A stretch of DNA of 64,000 nucleotides from Silanimonas sp. Lineage in GTDB: Bacteria > Pseudomonadota > Gammaproteobacteria > Xanthomonadales > Xanthomonadaceae. How positions within the stretch are numbered: the first letter of the stretch is position 1; every line of letters begins with the position of its first letter. Where the stretch lies: positions 1 through 64,000 of the forward strand of contig NZ_JAPZQK010000013.1 in the NCBI RefSeq assembly GCF_027530345.1, given 5' to 3'. Made by a program: the position numbers and the translations under genes. Below the pieces are notes generated by a model, which was given only the letters and a program-made list of their open reading frames with translations, made no database searches and was not told where the DNA came from. This document shows positions 32,321 through 41,846 of this stretch, in pieces.

Positions 32321-32333
32321 CCTACTCCCACTC
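32321..32333 (+). repeat. 13-bp direct repeat over the guaA stop codon
   Basis: CCTACTCCCACTC overlaps the end of guaA and matches 28755-28767 exactly. This is the copy expected to regenerate the gene end when an island integrates at guaA. Confidence 0.5.
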
Positions 32334-33890
32334 AATGGTGGCGGGCGGCTTGCCGGAAATGTCGTAGACCACGCGGCTGACGCCGCGCAGTTCGTTGACG
32401 ATGCGCCGCGCCACCACGTCGAGCAACTCGTACGGCAGGTGCGCCCAGTGCGCGGTCATGAAGTCGATGGTCTCGACGGCGCGCAGCGCGATCACCCACT
32501 CGTAGGCGCGGGCATCGCCGACCACGCCGACCGACTTCACAGGCAGGAAGACCGCGAAAGCCTGCGAGGTCTTGTCGTACCAGCCCGCCTTGCGCAGCTC
32601 TTCGATGAAGATGGCATCGGCGCGGGCGAGGATCTCGGCGTACTCGCGCTTCACTTCGCCGAGGATGCGCACGCCCAGGCCCGGGCCCGGGAACGGATGG
32701 CGGAACACCATCTCGCGCGGCAGACCGAGCTCGACGCCGATGCGGCGCACCTCGTCCTTGAACAGCTCGCGCAGCGGCTCGACCAGCTTGAGCTGCATGC
32801 GCTCCGGCAGGCCGCCCACGTTGTGGTGGCTCTTGATGACGTGGGCCTTGCCGGTCTTGCTGCCGGCCGACTCGATCACATCCGGGTAGATCGTGCCCTG
32901 CGCCAGCCACTTCACGTTGGTGAGCTTCTTCGATTCCTCCTCGAAGATCTCGATGAAGAGACGGCCAATGATCTTGCGCTTGGCCTCCGGGTCCTGCACG
33001 CCGGCCAGCTCGCCGTAAAAGCGATCCGCCGCGTTGACGCGGATGACCTTGACGCCCATGTGCTGGGCGAACATCGCCATCACCTGGTCGCCTTCGTTCC
33101 AGCGCAGCAGGCCGGTGTCGACGAACACGCAGGTCAGCTTCTCGCCGATGGCTTTGTGCAGCAGCGCGGCCACCACGGACGAATCGACGCCACCGGACAG
33201 GCCCAGCAGCACCTCGTCATCGCCGACCTGGGCACGCACGCGGGCGATCTGGTCCTCGATGATGTTGGCCGCCGTCCACAGCGTGGCGCAGCCGCAGATC
33301 TCCGCCACGAAGCGGCGCAGCTGCTCGGTGCCCTGCTTGGTGTGCGTCACTTCCGGGTGCCACTGCACGCCGTAGTAGCGGCGGGACTCGTCGGCCATCG
33401 CGACGATCGGCACGCTGTGCGTGCGCGCGGTGATCTTGAAGCCTTCCGGCAGGCGGGTGACGCGGTCGCCGTGGCTCATCCACACATCGATGCGCGGCGG
33501 CGAGCCCGGGTGGTCCTTCTGGTCATCCAGCAGGCGGCAGGCCGAGGCGACTTCCACTTCGGCGTAACCGAACTCGCGGTCGTGGCCGCCTTCCACCAGG
33601 CCACCGAGCTGCATGGCCATCGTCTGCATGCCGTAGCAGATGCCGAGCACCGGCACCTTCAGGTCGAAGACCGGCTGCGGCGCGCGCGGCGAACCGGCTT
33701 CCGTCGTCGACTCCGGGCCGCCCGAAAGGATGATGCCCTTCGGCGCGAACTTGGCGATGTCGGCCGGGTCGTGGTCCCAGGCCCAGATCTCGCAGTAAAC
33801 GCCCAGCTCGCGGACGCGGCGGGCGATCAGCTGCGTGTACTGCGCGCCGAAGTCGAGGATCAGGATCTTGTCGCTGTGGATGTCGGTCAT
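32322..33890 (-). CDS. guaA: GMP synthase (glutamine-hydrolysing)
   Basis: 522 residues. It makes GMP from XMP, ATP and glutamine. The class I amidotransferase domain shows [10 protein letters not shown] with the catalytic Cys, and WHPEVTHT with the His of the triad. The ATP-pyrophosphatase domain starts with the PP-loop [16 protein letters not shown]. The C-terminal dimerisation domain ends [12 protein letters not shown]. guaB ends 3 bp upstream, so guaBA is an operon. The stop codon lies inside a 13-bp repeat that marks the edge of the proposed island, but the coding sequence is intact. Confidence 0.97.
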   Translation of the reverse strand: MTDIHSDKILILDFGAQYTQLIARRVRELGVYCEIWAWDHDPADIAKFAPKGIILSGGPESTTEAGSPRAPQPVFDLKVPVLGICYGMQTMAMQLGGLVEGGHDREFGYAEVEVASACRLLDDQKDHPGSPPRIDVWMSHGDRVTRLPEGFKITARTHSVPIVAMADESRRYYGVQWHPEVTHTKQGTEQLRRFVAEICGCATLWTAANIIEDQIARVRAQVGDDEVLLGLSGGVDSSVVAALLHKAIGEKLTCVFVDTGLLRWNEGDQVMAMFAQHMGVKVIRVNAADRFYGELAGVQDPEAKRKIIGRLFIEIFEEESKKLTNVKWLAQGTIYPDVIESAGSKTGKAHVIKSHHNVGGLPERMQLKLVEPLRELFKDEVRRIGVELGLPREMVFRHPFPGPGLGVRILGEVKREYAEILARADAIFIEELRKAGWYDKTSQAFAVFLPVKSVGVVGDARAYEWVIALRAVETIDFMTAHWAHLPYELLDVVARRIVNELRGVSRVVYDISGKPPATIEWE

Positions 33891-33893
33891 CGC

Positions 33894-35348
33894 TTACTGC
33901 CGGTAGTTCGGCGGTTCCTTGGTGATCTGCACGTCGTGCACGTGGGCCTCGCGGGTGCCAGCGTTGGTCACGCGGACGAAACTCGGCTTGGTGCGCATCT
34001 CTTCGATGCTGGCGCAGCCGACGTAGCCCATCGAGGCGCGCAGGCCACCGGCGAGCTGGTGCACCACGTTGGCGAGCGGGCCGCGGTAGGGCACGCGGCC
34101 TTCGATGCCTTCGGGCACGAGCTTGTCGGCGTCGGAGGCGTCCTGGAAGTAGCGGTCCTTGCTGCCCTGCTGCATGGCGCCGAGGCTGCCCATGCCGCGG
34201 TAGCTCTTGTAGCTGCGGCCCTGGAAGAGTTCGATTTCGCCCGGCGATTCCTCGGTGCCGGCGAACAGGCCGCCGATCATGATGCTCGAGGCACCGGCGA
34301 CGATCGCCTTGGCGATGTCGCCCGAGTAGCGGATGCCGCCATCGGCGATCAGCGGGATGCGGCCCTTCAGCGCGTCGGCCACCATGCCCACGGCGGTGAT
34401 CTGCGGCACGCCCACGCCCGCGACGATGCGCGTCGTGCAGATCGAGCCCGGGCCCACGCCCACCTTCACGGCGTCGGCGCCATGCGCCTCAAGCGCCAGC
34501 GCGGCATCGCCGGTGACGATGTTGCCGCCGATGACCTGCAGGTGCGGGAAGGTCTTCTTCACCCAGGCCACGCGGTCGAGAACGCCCTGCGAATGGCCGT
34601 GCGCGGTGTCCACCACGATGACGTCGACGCCGGCGGCGACGAGGGCCTCGACGCGCGCTTCGGTGTCACCACCCACGCCGACGGCCGCGCCGACGACGAG
34701 GCGCTCGCTCGAGTCCTTCGCGGCGTTCGGGTTGTCGCGGGCCTTCTGGATGTCCTTGACGGTGATCAGGCCGCGCAGCGCGAAGGCGTCATCGACGACG
34801 AGCACCTTCTCGATGCGGTACTGGTGCAGCTTGGCGAGCACCTCTTCATCCGTAGCGCCTTCGCGCACGGTCACGAGGCGATCCTTGCCGGTCATGATGC
34901 TGCTCACCGGCGCGTCGAGGCGGGTCTCGAAGCGCATGTCGCGGCCGGTGACGATGCCGACGAGCTGGCCGTTATCCACCACCGGCACGCCGGAGATGCG
35001 GCGGGCGGCGGTGAGCTTCAGCACCTCGCCCACGGTCGTGCCCGGGGTGACGGTGAACGGCTCGCGGATGACGCCGGCCTCGAACTTCTTGACCTCGGCG
35101 ACCTCGGCGGCCTGCCGTTCCGCGCTCATATTCTTGTGGATGATGGCGATGCCGCCGAGCTGCGCCATCGCGATGGCGAGCCGCGCCTCGGACACGGTGT
35201 CCATGGCGGCGGCGACGATCGGGAGGTTCAACGAGAGGCCACGCGTCAGGCGGGTGGCGAGGGAGACGTCCTTGGGCAACACGGCCGAATGGGCCGGGAT
35301 CAGGGAGACGTCGTCGAACGTGAGGGCTTCCGCCTGGATGCGCAGCAT
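33894..35348 (-). CDS. guaB: IMP dehydrogenase
   Basis: 484 residues, normal length. It catalyses the NAD-dependent oxidation of IMP to XMP, the first committed step to guanine nucleotides. The TIM barrel is interrupted by two CBS domains (about residues 95-205; [21 protein letters not shown] and [21 protein letters not shown]). The catalytic cysteine loop is [15 protein letters not shown]. The frame extends 10 codons upstream, but [14 protein letters not shown] is the family N terminus. A TAGAAT -10-like hexamer about 30 bp upstream may be its promoter. guaA follows directly. Confidence 0.97.
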   Translation of the reverse strand: MLRIQAEALTFDDVSLIPAHSAVLPKDVSLATRLTRGLSLNLPIVAAAMDTVSEARLAIAMAQLGGIAIIHKNMSAERQAAEVAEVKKFEAGVIREPFTVTPGTTVGEVLKLTAARRISGVPVVDNGQLVGIVTGRDMRFETRLDAPVSSIMTGKDRLVTVREGATDEEVLAKLHQYRIEKVLVVDDAFALRGLITVKDIQKARDNPNAAKDSSERLVVGAAVGVGGDTEARVEALVAAGVDVIVVDTAHGHSQGVLDRVAWVKKTFPHLQVIGGNIVTGDAALALEAHGADAVKVGVGPGSICTTRIVAGVGVPQITAVGMVADALKGRIPLIADGGIRYSGDIAKAIVAGASSIMIGGLFAGTEESPGEIELFQGRSYKSYRGMGSLGAMQQGSKDRYFQDASDADKLVPEGIEGRVPYRGPLANVVHQLAGGLRASMGYVGCASIEEMRTKPSFVRVTNAGTREAHVHDVQITKEPPNYRQ

Positions 35349-35388
35349 GGACTGCTCCGGAACTGGGAAGCGCGACATTCTAACCGGT

Positions 35389-36675
35389 TCAGCCCCCGCC
35401 CAGCAGGCCCAGCGACAGGGCCGGCCACCACGTGATGACCAGCACCGAGGCGCCCAAGAGGAGCAGGAATGGCGCTGTGGCGCGGACCAGTGTGGTCACG
35501 GGGACCTTGAACCGGTAGGACGCGATGAACAGGTTCATACCGACCGGCGGCGTGAAATAGCCCAATTGCAGGTTGGCCAGCATGACGATGCCCAAATGCG
35601 CCGGGTGGACCCCGAACTGTGCCGCCAGCGGCATCAGCAGCGGGGTGAGGATGACGATGGCCGAGAAGATGTCGACCAGCATGCCCACCACCAGCAGGAA
35701 CACGTTCAGCACCAGCAGGAATTCCAGCGGGCTGTCGATGTGGTTGCTGACGAGGGCATAGAGCCGGCCCGGCACGTCCTGGTCGATGAACCAGTTGGAC
35801 AGGGCGCGCGCGGCACCCAGGATCAGCAGGATGGCGCCTACCATGCGCATCGCCTCGGCCATCACGCCCGGCAACTGGCGGAAGGCCAGTTCACGACGCA
35901 CCAGCACCGTCACCACCAGCACATAGGCGGCGGTGAGCGCCGCCACTTCGCTGACCGCAAGCACGCCTTGGTAGATCGCGGCCAGCACCACCACCGGCAA
36001 AGGCAGCTCCCAACGCGCATCCTTCACGGCCGCCCACAGTTCACGGGCATCGAAAGCCTTGCCGGTCGAAGGCACCGCCCGTCCCACCCACATCGCATGG
36101 GCGGACAGCACGACCAGCATCAGTGCCCCCGGCAGGAGGCCGGCGAGAAACAGGTCCTGCACGCTGACCGTGGGATTCGTGGCGATCGGCGCCGCGATGA
36201 AGCCGTACAGGATCAGCGGCAGCGACGGGGCGAACAGCAGGCCGAGGCTGCCTGCCGCGGTGACGAGGCCGAGGCTGTAGCGGTCCGGGTAGCCGGCGGC
36301 CTTCAAGGCCGGATACAGCAGTGCGCCCATCGCCACCACGGTGACGCCCGAGGCGCCGGTAAACGCAGTGAAGAACGCACAGGCAACGATCGCGACAATC
36401 GCCAGGCCGCCCGGAAGGCTGCCAAGCAGCGCGTCGGAGAGCCGCACGAGCCGCTTCGGCGCACCGCTTTCGCTGAGCAGGTAGCCCGCCAGCGTGAACA
36501 GCGGAATCGCAATCAGGCCCGGCATGTCGCCGAGACCGTAGAACTCCGTCAGCGCCGCCTGTTCATAGCCCGCCGCCTGCAGGCCGACGAGGGCGATGCC
36601 GAGGATCACCGCGAACAGCGGCATCCCCAAGGCCGCGAGCAGCAGAAGCAGGCCGATCTGCAGCTCGAGGCTCAC
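35389..36675 (-). CDS. TRAP transporter large permease (DctM)
   Basis: 428 residues with about 12 hydrophobic helices, the normal DctM size. Characteristic stretches are [34 protein letters not shown] split over two helices, and the late [12 protein letters not shown] motif. It forms the ion-driven channel of a tripartite ATP-independent transporter with the small DctQ subunit and the periplasmic binding protein encoded upstream. The GTG start at 36675 overlaps the end of dctQ (GTGA). The operon order is tatT-dctP-dctQ-dctM, directly after folD. Confidence 0.92.
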   Translation of the reverse strand: MSLELQIGLLLLLAALGMPLFAVILGIALVGLQAAGYEQAALTEFYGLGDMPGLIAIPLFTLAGYLLSESGAPKRLVRLSDALLGSLPGGLAIVAIVACAFFTAFTGASGVTVVAMGALLYPALKAAGYPDRYSLGLVTAAGSLGLLFAPSLPLILYGFIAAPIATNPTVSVQDLFLAGLLPGALMLVVLSAHAMWVGRAVPSTGKAFDARELWAAVKDARWELPLPVVVLAAIYQGVLAVSEVAALTAAYVLVVTVLVRRELAFRQLPGVMAEAMRMVGAILLILGAARALSNWFIDQDVPGRLYALVSNHIDSPLEFLLVLNVFLLVVGMLVDIFSAIVILTPLLMPLAAQFGVHPAHLGIVMLANLQLGYFTPPVGMNLFIASYRFKVPVTTLVRATAPFLLLLGASVLVITWWPALSLGLLGGG

Positions 36676-37166
36676 GGCGCAGGCTCGTCGATGGGCCGGG
36701 GCGCGAAGGCCGACAGCACGAAGCGCACGGCCAGCAGGCCGAAACCGAAGGGCAGCACCAGCATCGGCACCCAGCTTTCGATACCGGCCACGAAGGGCAG
36801 CGGGAACTCGCGCTCGGACACCATCAGGCCCCAGCCCACCCAAGCCGCCCAGCCACAGAGCGCCGCAGCGGCGAACTGCGTCAGCACGTGCACGGCCCGC
36901 CACGCCGCATCAGGCAGCAAGCGCGGAATCGCATCCACGGCAATGTGGCGCTGCTGGCGCGCCGCCCCCAAGGCACCGAGCATCGCCAGCCAGAGCACGC
37001 CAGCACGACTGATCGCCTCAGCCCAGGCCAGCCCTTCGTCGAAGCCCACGCGCAGCACGATCTGCACTACAGCCAGAACCAGCAGGCTCCCGAGGGCCGC
37101 GGCAAGCAAGGCGTCCTCGGCACGATGCAGCGCGCGGAGGACGGGCTGGAGCGCGCCTTGGCTCAA
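36672..37166 (-). CDS. TRAP transporter small permease (DctQ)
   Basis: 164 residues with four transmembrane helices ([19 protein letters not shown] near the start, then [29 protein letters not shown]). The QRHIAVD stretch is typical of DctQ. The proposed start is a TTG at 37166 that overlaps the dctP stop (TTGA); no ATG or GTG gives a protein of the right length. Such overlaps at both ends imply translational coupling along the transporter operon. Confidence 0.82.
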   Translation of the reverse strand: MSQGALQPVLRALHRAEDALLAAALGSLLVLAVVQIVLRVGFDEGLAWAEAISRAGVLWLAMLGALGAARQQRHIAVDAIPRLLPDAAWRAVHVLTQFAAAALCGWAAWVGWGLMVSEREFPLPFVAGIESWVPMLVLPFGFGLLAVRFVLSAFAPRPIDEPAP

Positions 37167-38176
37167 GGCTGGCCGCCCGCCGGGGCCGCCCCTGCCGCCT
37201 TGGCGTCGCGAATGGCCTTCAGGATGGCTGGGCTGATGCCCTGCTCCGCCTCGAGACGGGCGAGCACCCGACGGCCGACTTCGCGGAAGTATTCGGCGTC
37301 GGTCGGCGTCGGCGTCACGACGGTGAGACCCTGCTTCTTCATCGCCTCGAGCGCCGCGACGTCGTCGCGGCGGATCGTCTGGTCGACCCGTGCGGACGCC
37401 GCCTTGAAGATGCGGTCGACGATGGCCTGGTCGGCGGGGGCGATGCGCGCCCACGCGCGCTGGTCGACGACGATGAAGCCCACCACGTAGACCAGCGGCA
37501 GGTCGTAGAGCGACTTCAGGCGGCCATGCCACTGCAAGGCCACCGTCCCGGCCGGCGTGTTCGCCACCATGTCGACCATGCCGGTCTGCAGGCTGGTGAA
37601 GACGTCACCGATCGGCAGCGGAATCGGGCTGGCGCCGCCCTCGCGGAAGGTCATCTCGGCGATGGCGTCGTTCTGCGGCACCCACAGCTTGGCGCGGCGG
37701 ACATCCTCGACGCCGGCCATCGGCTTGGCGCTCATCAGGTAAGCGAAGCCCACGCCCGATGCACCGAGCATGTGGAAACCGCGCTCGGCGAAGCCGGAGG
37801 CCAGCAGAGGATCGACCTTCGGCCGCACGCGGTCGATTTCCGCCCAGTTCGCGAACATGAAGGGCAGCGTGTAGACGGGCGCGTCCGGGTAGACCAGCGA
37901 CAGCTCGCTCGAGGTGAGCACCCCACCCTGCAGCTGGCCGCCCTGGCGGATGCGGCGCAGCACGGCCTGGTCATTGCCCATCACGCCGCCGGGGAAATAG
38001 CGGATCTCCACGCGGCCGCCGGTTTCGGTCTTTACCTGCTCGGCAGCAGCACGCAATTCCCGCATCCACGGCGAACCGTCGGGGGCCAGCGTGGCGAGGC
38101 GCAGGGTCTGGGTCTGGGCGAACAGCGCCGGGGCGAGCGCCAGCAGCAGGATCGGGAGCAGGAAACGACGGATCAT
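37163..38176 (-). CDS. TRAP transporter substrate-binding protein (DctP type)
   Basis: 337 residues with a signal peptide ([17 protein letters not shown]). The DctP fold is evident from [28 protein letters not shown] and the long C-terminal helices. In most DctP proteins a conserved arginine in a K-[IL]-R-V-P motif holds the ligand carboxylate (Arg147 in SiaP). Here the motif reads KLWVP with Trp165 in that place. Together with the adjacent TatT gene, this suggests a ligand other than a simple carboxylate. It starts 13 bp after tatT and couples into dctQ. Confidence 0.9.
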   Translation of the reverse strand: MIRRFLLPILLLALAPALFAQTQTLRLATLAPDGSPWMRELRAAAEQVKTETGGRVEIRYFPGGVMGNDQAVLRRIRQGGQLQGGVLTSSELSLVYPDAPVYTLPFMFANWAEIDRVRPKVDPLLASGFAERGFHMLGASGVGFAYLMSAKPMAGVEDVRRAKLWVPQNDAIAEMTFREGGASPIPLPIGDVFTSLQTGMVDMVANTPAGTVALQWHGRLKSLYDLPLVYVVGFIVVDQRAWARIAPADQAIVDRIFKAASARVDQTIRRDDVAALEAMKKQGLTVVTPTPTDAEYFREVGRRVLARLEAEQGISPAILKAIRDAKAAGAAPAGGQP

Positions 38177-38189
38177 CGGGGGGCGTCCT

Positions 38190-39083
38190 TCAGAAATAGT
38201 CCTTGCCGGACTCCAGCAGCGCCTTCGCGCGCACCTGGGCCAGCGTGTTCATCAGCGTGTAGCGCGGCGCCTTCGGGTCGGCGGCCAGCACCTCGTTCAA
38301 CAGGCGATCGTGCAGGGCCTGGTCGAAGACCAGGCGCGCGTGGAACTCCGCCATCAGCGTCTTGGCGTACAGATTGCGCCCTTCCGAGGCGTCGATCGCC
38401 TGCTGGAAGTAAGCCTTGCCCAGCTCGGGCTTGCCGCCGACGGCCTCGGGCCGAAGCGAGTTCAGGACGCCGAGGTAGACCAGCGGCAGCCCGCCGTCGT
38501 GGTTCGCATCGATGGCGACCACCCGCTGGAGCAGGGCCTCCACCTTGGGCAGGTCGGCCACCGCGCCCCAGTCGTCGCGATTCGCCTGGATGTAGCCGGC
38601 CCAGGCCGCGGCGAGCCCATACATCAGGCCGATGCGCTCGTCGCCCACGCCCTTGAGCGCGGCGGCGAAGTCGTCCGGGTTGCCTTCGAGCGTCGCGCAG
38701 AGTGCGTCTTCCTCGAGGCAGGTGGCGCGCTTGGCGTAGGCGAGCGCCTTGGCGGCCAGGCGCTGGGCGCGCGCGGCATCGGAACCCGTGAAGTTGCCCG
38801 CGTAAGCGCCATTGAGATTCGCCGCTGCAAGCAGGGTGCCGACGTTTTCGGGGTCGCCTTCCAACAGGCCGTCGAGCAGCAGCAGGTAGGCCGGGAGACC
38901 GTCGCGGACGGTGGACGGGTCATCGGCGTTCAGCACCGCACTGCCGAGATTGTCGGCGAGGCGCTGCGTCGCCTTGCCCACGATCGAGCTGCAGCCGGCG
39001 GCGAACAGCACCAACAGGCCAAGGCCCGCCGCGCGCAGCGCGGAGTGGCTCGGAACGGCGTCAGCATGGGTCGAAACGGTCAT
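38190..39083 (-). CDS. TRAP-associated TatT-like lipoprotein
   Basis: 297 residues. A lipoprotein signal (GLGLLVLFAAGCSS, Cys31) is followed by an all-helical chain of degenerate TPR-type repeats, for example LLLDGLLEGDPENVGTLLAAAN and ALLQRVVAIDANHDGGLPLVY. It matches the TatT (T-component) family described with the Treponema TatP/TatT TRAP system, in which TatT forms oligomers and is thought to work with the binding protein. Position directly before dctP supports that role. folD ends 9 bp upstream. Confidence 0.85.
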   Translation of the reverse strand: MTVSTHADAVPSHSALRAAGLGLLVLFAAGCSSIVGKATQRLADNLGSAVLNADDPSTVRDGLPAYLLLLDGLLEGDPENVGTLLAAANLNGAYAGNFTGSDAARAQRLAAKALAYAKRATCLEEDALCATLEGNPDDFAAALKGVGDERIGLMYGLAAAWAGYIQANRDDWGAVADLPKVEALLQRVVAIDANHDGGLPLVYLGVLNSLRPEAVGGKPELGKAYFQQAIDASEGRNLYAKTLMAEFHARLVFDQALHDRLLNEVLAADPKAPRYTLMNTLAQVRAKALLESGKDYF

Positions 39084-39092
39084 GCGGCCAGC

Positions 39093-39983
39093 CTATCGGG
39101 CGTAGGTGTAGAGCTCGTGACCAGGGCGGTCGGCGGCATCGGCGGCTTCGATGGTGTTCTGCATCAGGGTGGCGACCGTCATCGGCCCCACGCCGCCAGG
39201 CACCGGGGTGATCCAGCTCGCGCGCTCGCGCGCCACGTCGAACCCGACGTCGCCGACGAGGCGCCCGTCGTCCATCCGGTTGATGCCGACATCGATGACG
39301 ACCGCGCCGTGCTTCACCCACTCGCCGGGCACGATGCCCGGACGACCGACGGCAACGACGAGGATGTCGGCCTGTTCGATCTGCCGCTGCAGCACCTCGC
39401 GCGGCGTGAACTTGTGGCAGGCGGTGACGGTGCAGCCCGCGATCATCAGCTCGAGCACCATCGGGCGGCCCACGTGGTTGCTCACGCCGACGACGACGGC
39501 ATTCGCTCCGCGCACCGGCCGGTCGGTATAGCCCAGCAGCGTGGTGATGCCGCGCGGCGTGCACGGGCGAAGGCCGAACTGCCGCAGCGCGAGGCGGCCG
39601 ACGTTCTCCGGATGGAAGCCGTCGACGTCCTTGCGCGGGTCGATACGCTGGATGATCTCGCGGCCGTCGCGGCCGCCGGGCAGCGGCAGCTGAAGCAGGA
39701 TGCCGTGGATGGTGGGATCGGCGTTGAGACGGTCGATCAGGGCAACGAGCTCGGTGTCGCTGGTGTCGGCCGGCAGGTCGAAGTCATGCGCCTCGATGCC
39801 CACCTTCAGGCAGGCGCGGCGCTTGTTGCGCACGTACACCGCCGACGCCGGATCGTCGCCCACCAGGACCACCGCAAGGCCCGGCCGCGACTGGCCGGCG
39901 GCAAGCCGGGCCTGCACGCGGGCGGCGAGATCATCGAGCAAGCGGTCGGCGATGCCTTTGCCGTCGAGCAGGCGCGCACTCAT
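39093..39983 (-). CDS. folD: methylene-tetrahydrofolate dehydrogenase/cyclohydrolase
   Basis: 296 residues. This bifunctional enzyme interconverts 5,10-methylene-, 5,10-methenyl- and 10-formyl-tetrahydrofolate using NADP. The catalytic lysine region is [16 protein letters not shown], the substrate loop is [17 protein letters not shown], and the nucleotide-binding part is [14 protein letters not shown]. Here Asn stands in the usual GRS.IVG.P motif (GVSNHVGRP). It lies between the MoeA/MoeB fusion gene and the TRAP operon on the same strand and may share transcription with both. Confidence 0.95.
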   Translation of the reverse strand: MSARLLDGKGIADRLLDDLAARVQARLAAGQSRPGLAVVLVGDDPASAVYVRNKRRACLKVGIEAHDFDLPADTSDTELVALIDRLNADPTIHGILLQLPLPGGRDGREIIQRIDPRKDVDGFHPENVGRLALRQFGLRPCTPRGITTLLGYTDRPVRGANAVVVGVSNHVGRPMVLELMIAGCTVTACHKFTPREVLQRQIEQADILVVAVGRPGIVPGEWVKHGAVVIDVGINRMDDGRLVGDVGFDVARERASWITPVPGGVGPMTVATLMQNTIEAADAADRPGHELYTYAR

Positions 39984-40040
39984 CGGGGATTCGGGTCCGT
40001 GCTGGAAAGCGGCGCATTATCGCATGCCACCTTCAAGCCG

Positions 40041-41831
40041 TTAGCGCGAAGCGCAAAAGGTCTCGATTGCGGCGTAGCCGTCGAACACAGCGTGGGCACC
40101 ACAGCCCGGGCAGTCGGGATCGGCCGGGAGCGCCAATTCGCGGAAGCGCATGCCAAGCGCATCGACGGTGAGCAGGCGTCCCACCAGCGGATCACCGATG
40201 CCCAGCAGCAGTTTCAGCGCCTCGGTGGCCTGCAGCATCCCGATCAGCCCCGGCAGCACGCCCAGCACCCCGGCCTCGGCGCAGTTCGGCGCGGCGTCGG
40301 CGCCCGGCGGCTCCGGGAACAGGCAGCGATAGCAGGGCGCCCTGCCCCGCTGGCGGCCGGCGTCGAACACCGACACCTGGCCCGTGAAGCGTTCCACCGC
40401 GCCGTACACCAACGGCAGCGCCAACTCGCGGCAGGCGGCGTCGACGAGGTAGCGCGTGGCGAAGTTGTCGCTGCCGTCGATAACGACATCGGCGCCACGC
40501 AGCAGGGCCTCGACGTTCTCCGGCGCCAACCGTGCCTGCACGCCGTCCACGCGCAGGCGGGGATTCAATGCCAGCAGCCTCTCGCGGGCCGAGACCACTT
40601 TCGGCAAGCCCACGGCGGCGTCGGTGTGCAGGATCTGGCGCTGCAGGTTGCTCCGCTCGACCCGGTCGTCGTCGACCAGAACGAGCGTGCCCACGCCCGC
40701 GGCCGCGAGGTAGAACGCCGCAGGCGAACCGAGCCCGCCGGCGCCGACCACCACCACGCGCGAGGCCATCAGGCGCTGCTGGCCTGCGGCACCGACCTGG
40801 GCCAAGCGGAGGTGGCGGTCGTAGCGCGCGAGCGCATCGGCGTCGAAGGCCGGGGTGGCCGCGGAAGCACCTCCAGACGCGAGGGGGAATCCGGCGGACC
40901 GCCAAGCGTCGAAACCACCGCGGACGCTGGCCACGTCGACGACTCCCCGCCCACGCAGCAGCGCCGCCGCGCGCTGCGACCGTTGGCCGCGCGCACAGAT
41001 CAGCACCAGCGGAGCACCGTCCACAGGAAGCGCGGCGCCACTGCCTTCCAGAGTCGAAAGCGGCAGCGGCCGCGCGCCGTCGGGCAAGCCGAGGGCATGT
41101 TCCTCGGCCTCGCGCACGTCGTAGAAGTGCGCACCCGCACCCACCAGGGCCGCCACCTCGGCCACCTCGCACTCCGGCGGAAACGCGCTGGCCACGCCCT
41201 GCATGGCGTCGATCAGCGCCTCGCCGGTCACCGGCCACATCGCTTCAAGGCGCTCCGGATCGTCGGGCAACACCAGAAGCACCGAGCGCGGGGCGCGCTC
41301 GCCGAATGGCGCGGCGATGGCACCGTCGATCAGGGCCGAGAGCCGGGAGGCACCTTCCCCACCCGCCTCCGAGCACGCGATGACAAGGTCAAAGGCCTGG
41401 GCCGCGTCGTGGATGGACGATGCAGCGCGCTGCGGGTCGCCCGGCAGGATGGGCCAGGCGACGGGATCGAGGCCCATCGTCTGCAGCAAGGCCAGCAGGA
41501 CAGGACGGGCGGCATCGTGGCGCTCGCCCGCGCCGAGCGCCTGCCCTGGCGGACGCAGGGCGTCACCGCTGCTGAAGACCGCGACGGTTGGCCGCCGTGC
41601 GCACGGCACCTCGGCGAGGCCGCGCGCGGCCAAAATTCCAAGGTCGGCGGGGCGCAGCCGATGCCCCGCGGGAAAAGGGGTTCCGGAAAGCGCAGCAGCG
41701 GGAATGCCTTCCGCCAACACGCGGCCCCGCGCGCGGGCCAGCGGCACGCGTTCGGCGTCCGTGCGGTGGGCAGCCCCCAATCGCCGCAGCGACGAGGACA
41801 GCAAGGAAGGATCGACGGGCCGGGCGGCCAT
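40041..41831 (-). CDS. MoeA-like / rhodanese / MoeB-ThiF triple fusion
   Basis: 596 residues in three parts. Residues about 1-215 resemble MoeA (VPLARARGRVLAEGI, AGHRLRPADLGILAARG, VAVFSSGDALRPPG) but jump straight from domain I to domain III: the MDGYA substrate region is missing and the TSGGVS loop reads ACSEAGG. Residues about 220-320 are a rhodanese with Cys279 in ICARGQRS. Residues about 330-596 are a MoeB/ThiF adenylyltransferase with VVGAGGLGSPAAFYLA, zinc pairs CYRC and CPGC, and APNCAEAGVLG. MoeB adenylates MoaD or ThiS so that sulfur, carried by the rhodanese, can be added. The first domain probably has no catalytic activity. Rhodanese-MoeB fusions are known; the MoeA-like addition is unusual. 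Confidence 0.85.
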   Translation of the reverse strand: MAARPVDPSLLSSSLRRLGAAHRTDAERVPLARARGRVLAEGIPAAALSGTPFPAGHRLRPADLGILAARGLAEVPCARRPTVAVFSSGDALRPPGQALGAGERHDAARPVLLALLQTMGLDPVAWPILPGDPQRAASSIHDAAQAFDLVIACSEAGGEGASRLSALIDGAIAAPFGERAPRSVLLVLPDDPERLEAMWPVTGEALIDAMQGVASAFPPECEVAEVAALVGAGAHFYDVREAEEHALGLPDGARPLPLSTLEGSGAALPVDGAPLVLICARGQRSQRAAALLRGRGVVDVASVRGGFDAWRSAGFPLASGGASAATPAFDADALARYDRHLRLAQVGAAGQQRLMASRVVVVGAGGLGSPAAFYLAAAGVGTLVLVDDDRVERSNLQRQILHTDAAVGLPKVVSARERLLALNPRLRVDGVQARLAPENVEALLRGADVVIDGSDNFATRYLVDAACRELALPLVYGAVERFTGQVSVFDAGRQRGRAPCYRCLFPEPPGADAAPNCAEAGVLGVLPGLIGMLQATEALKLLLGIGDPLVGRLLTVDALGMRFRELALPADPDCPGCGAHAVFDGYAAIETFCASR

Positions 41832-41846
41832 GGAACGGCCGCGCCG

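Larger units (their letters stand above)
28755..32333. mobile_element. probable small genomic island at the 3' end of guaA
   Basis: The last codons of guaA (GAG TGG GAG TAG, read on the minus strand) give CCTACTCCCACTC at 32321-32333. The same 13 bp in the same direction recur at 28755-28767. The DNA between them carries an AraC regulator and a three-gene operon unrelated to the flanking housekeeping genes, plus about 600 bp of non-coding or decayed DNA. The 3' end of guaA is a known insertion hotspot for integrative islands. No integrase gene is present, so the element would be a trimmed or non-autonomous remnant. Confidence 0.5.
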
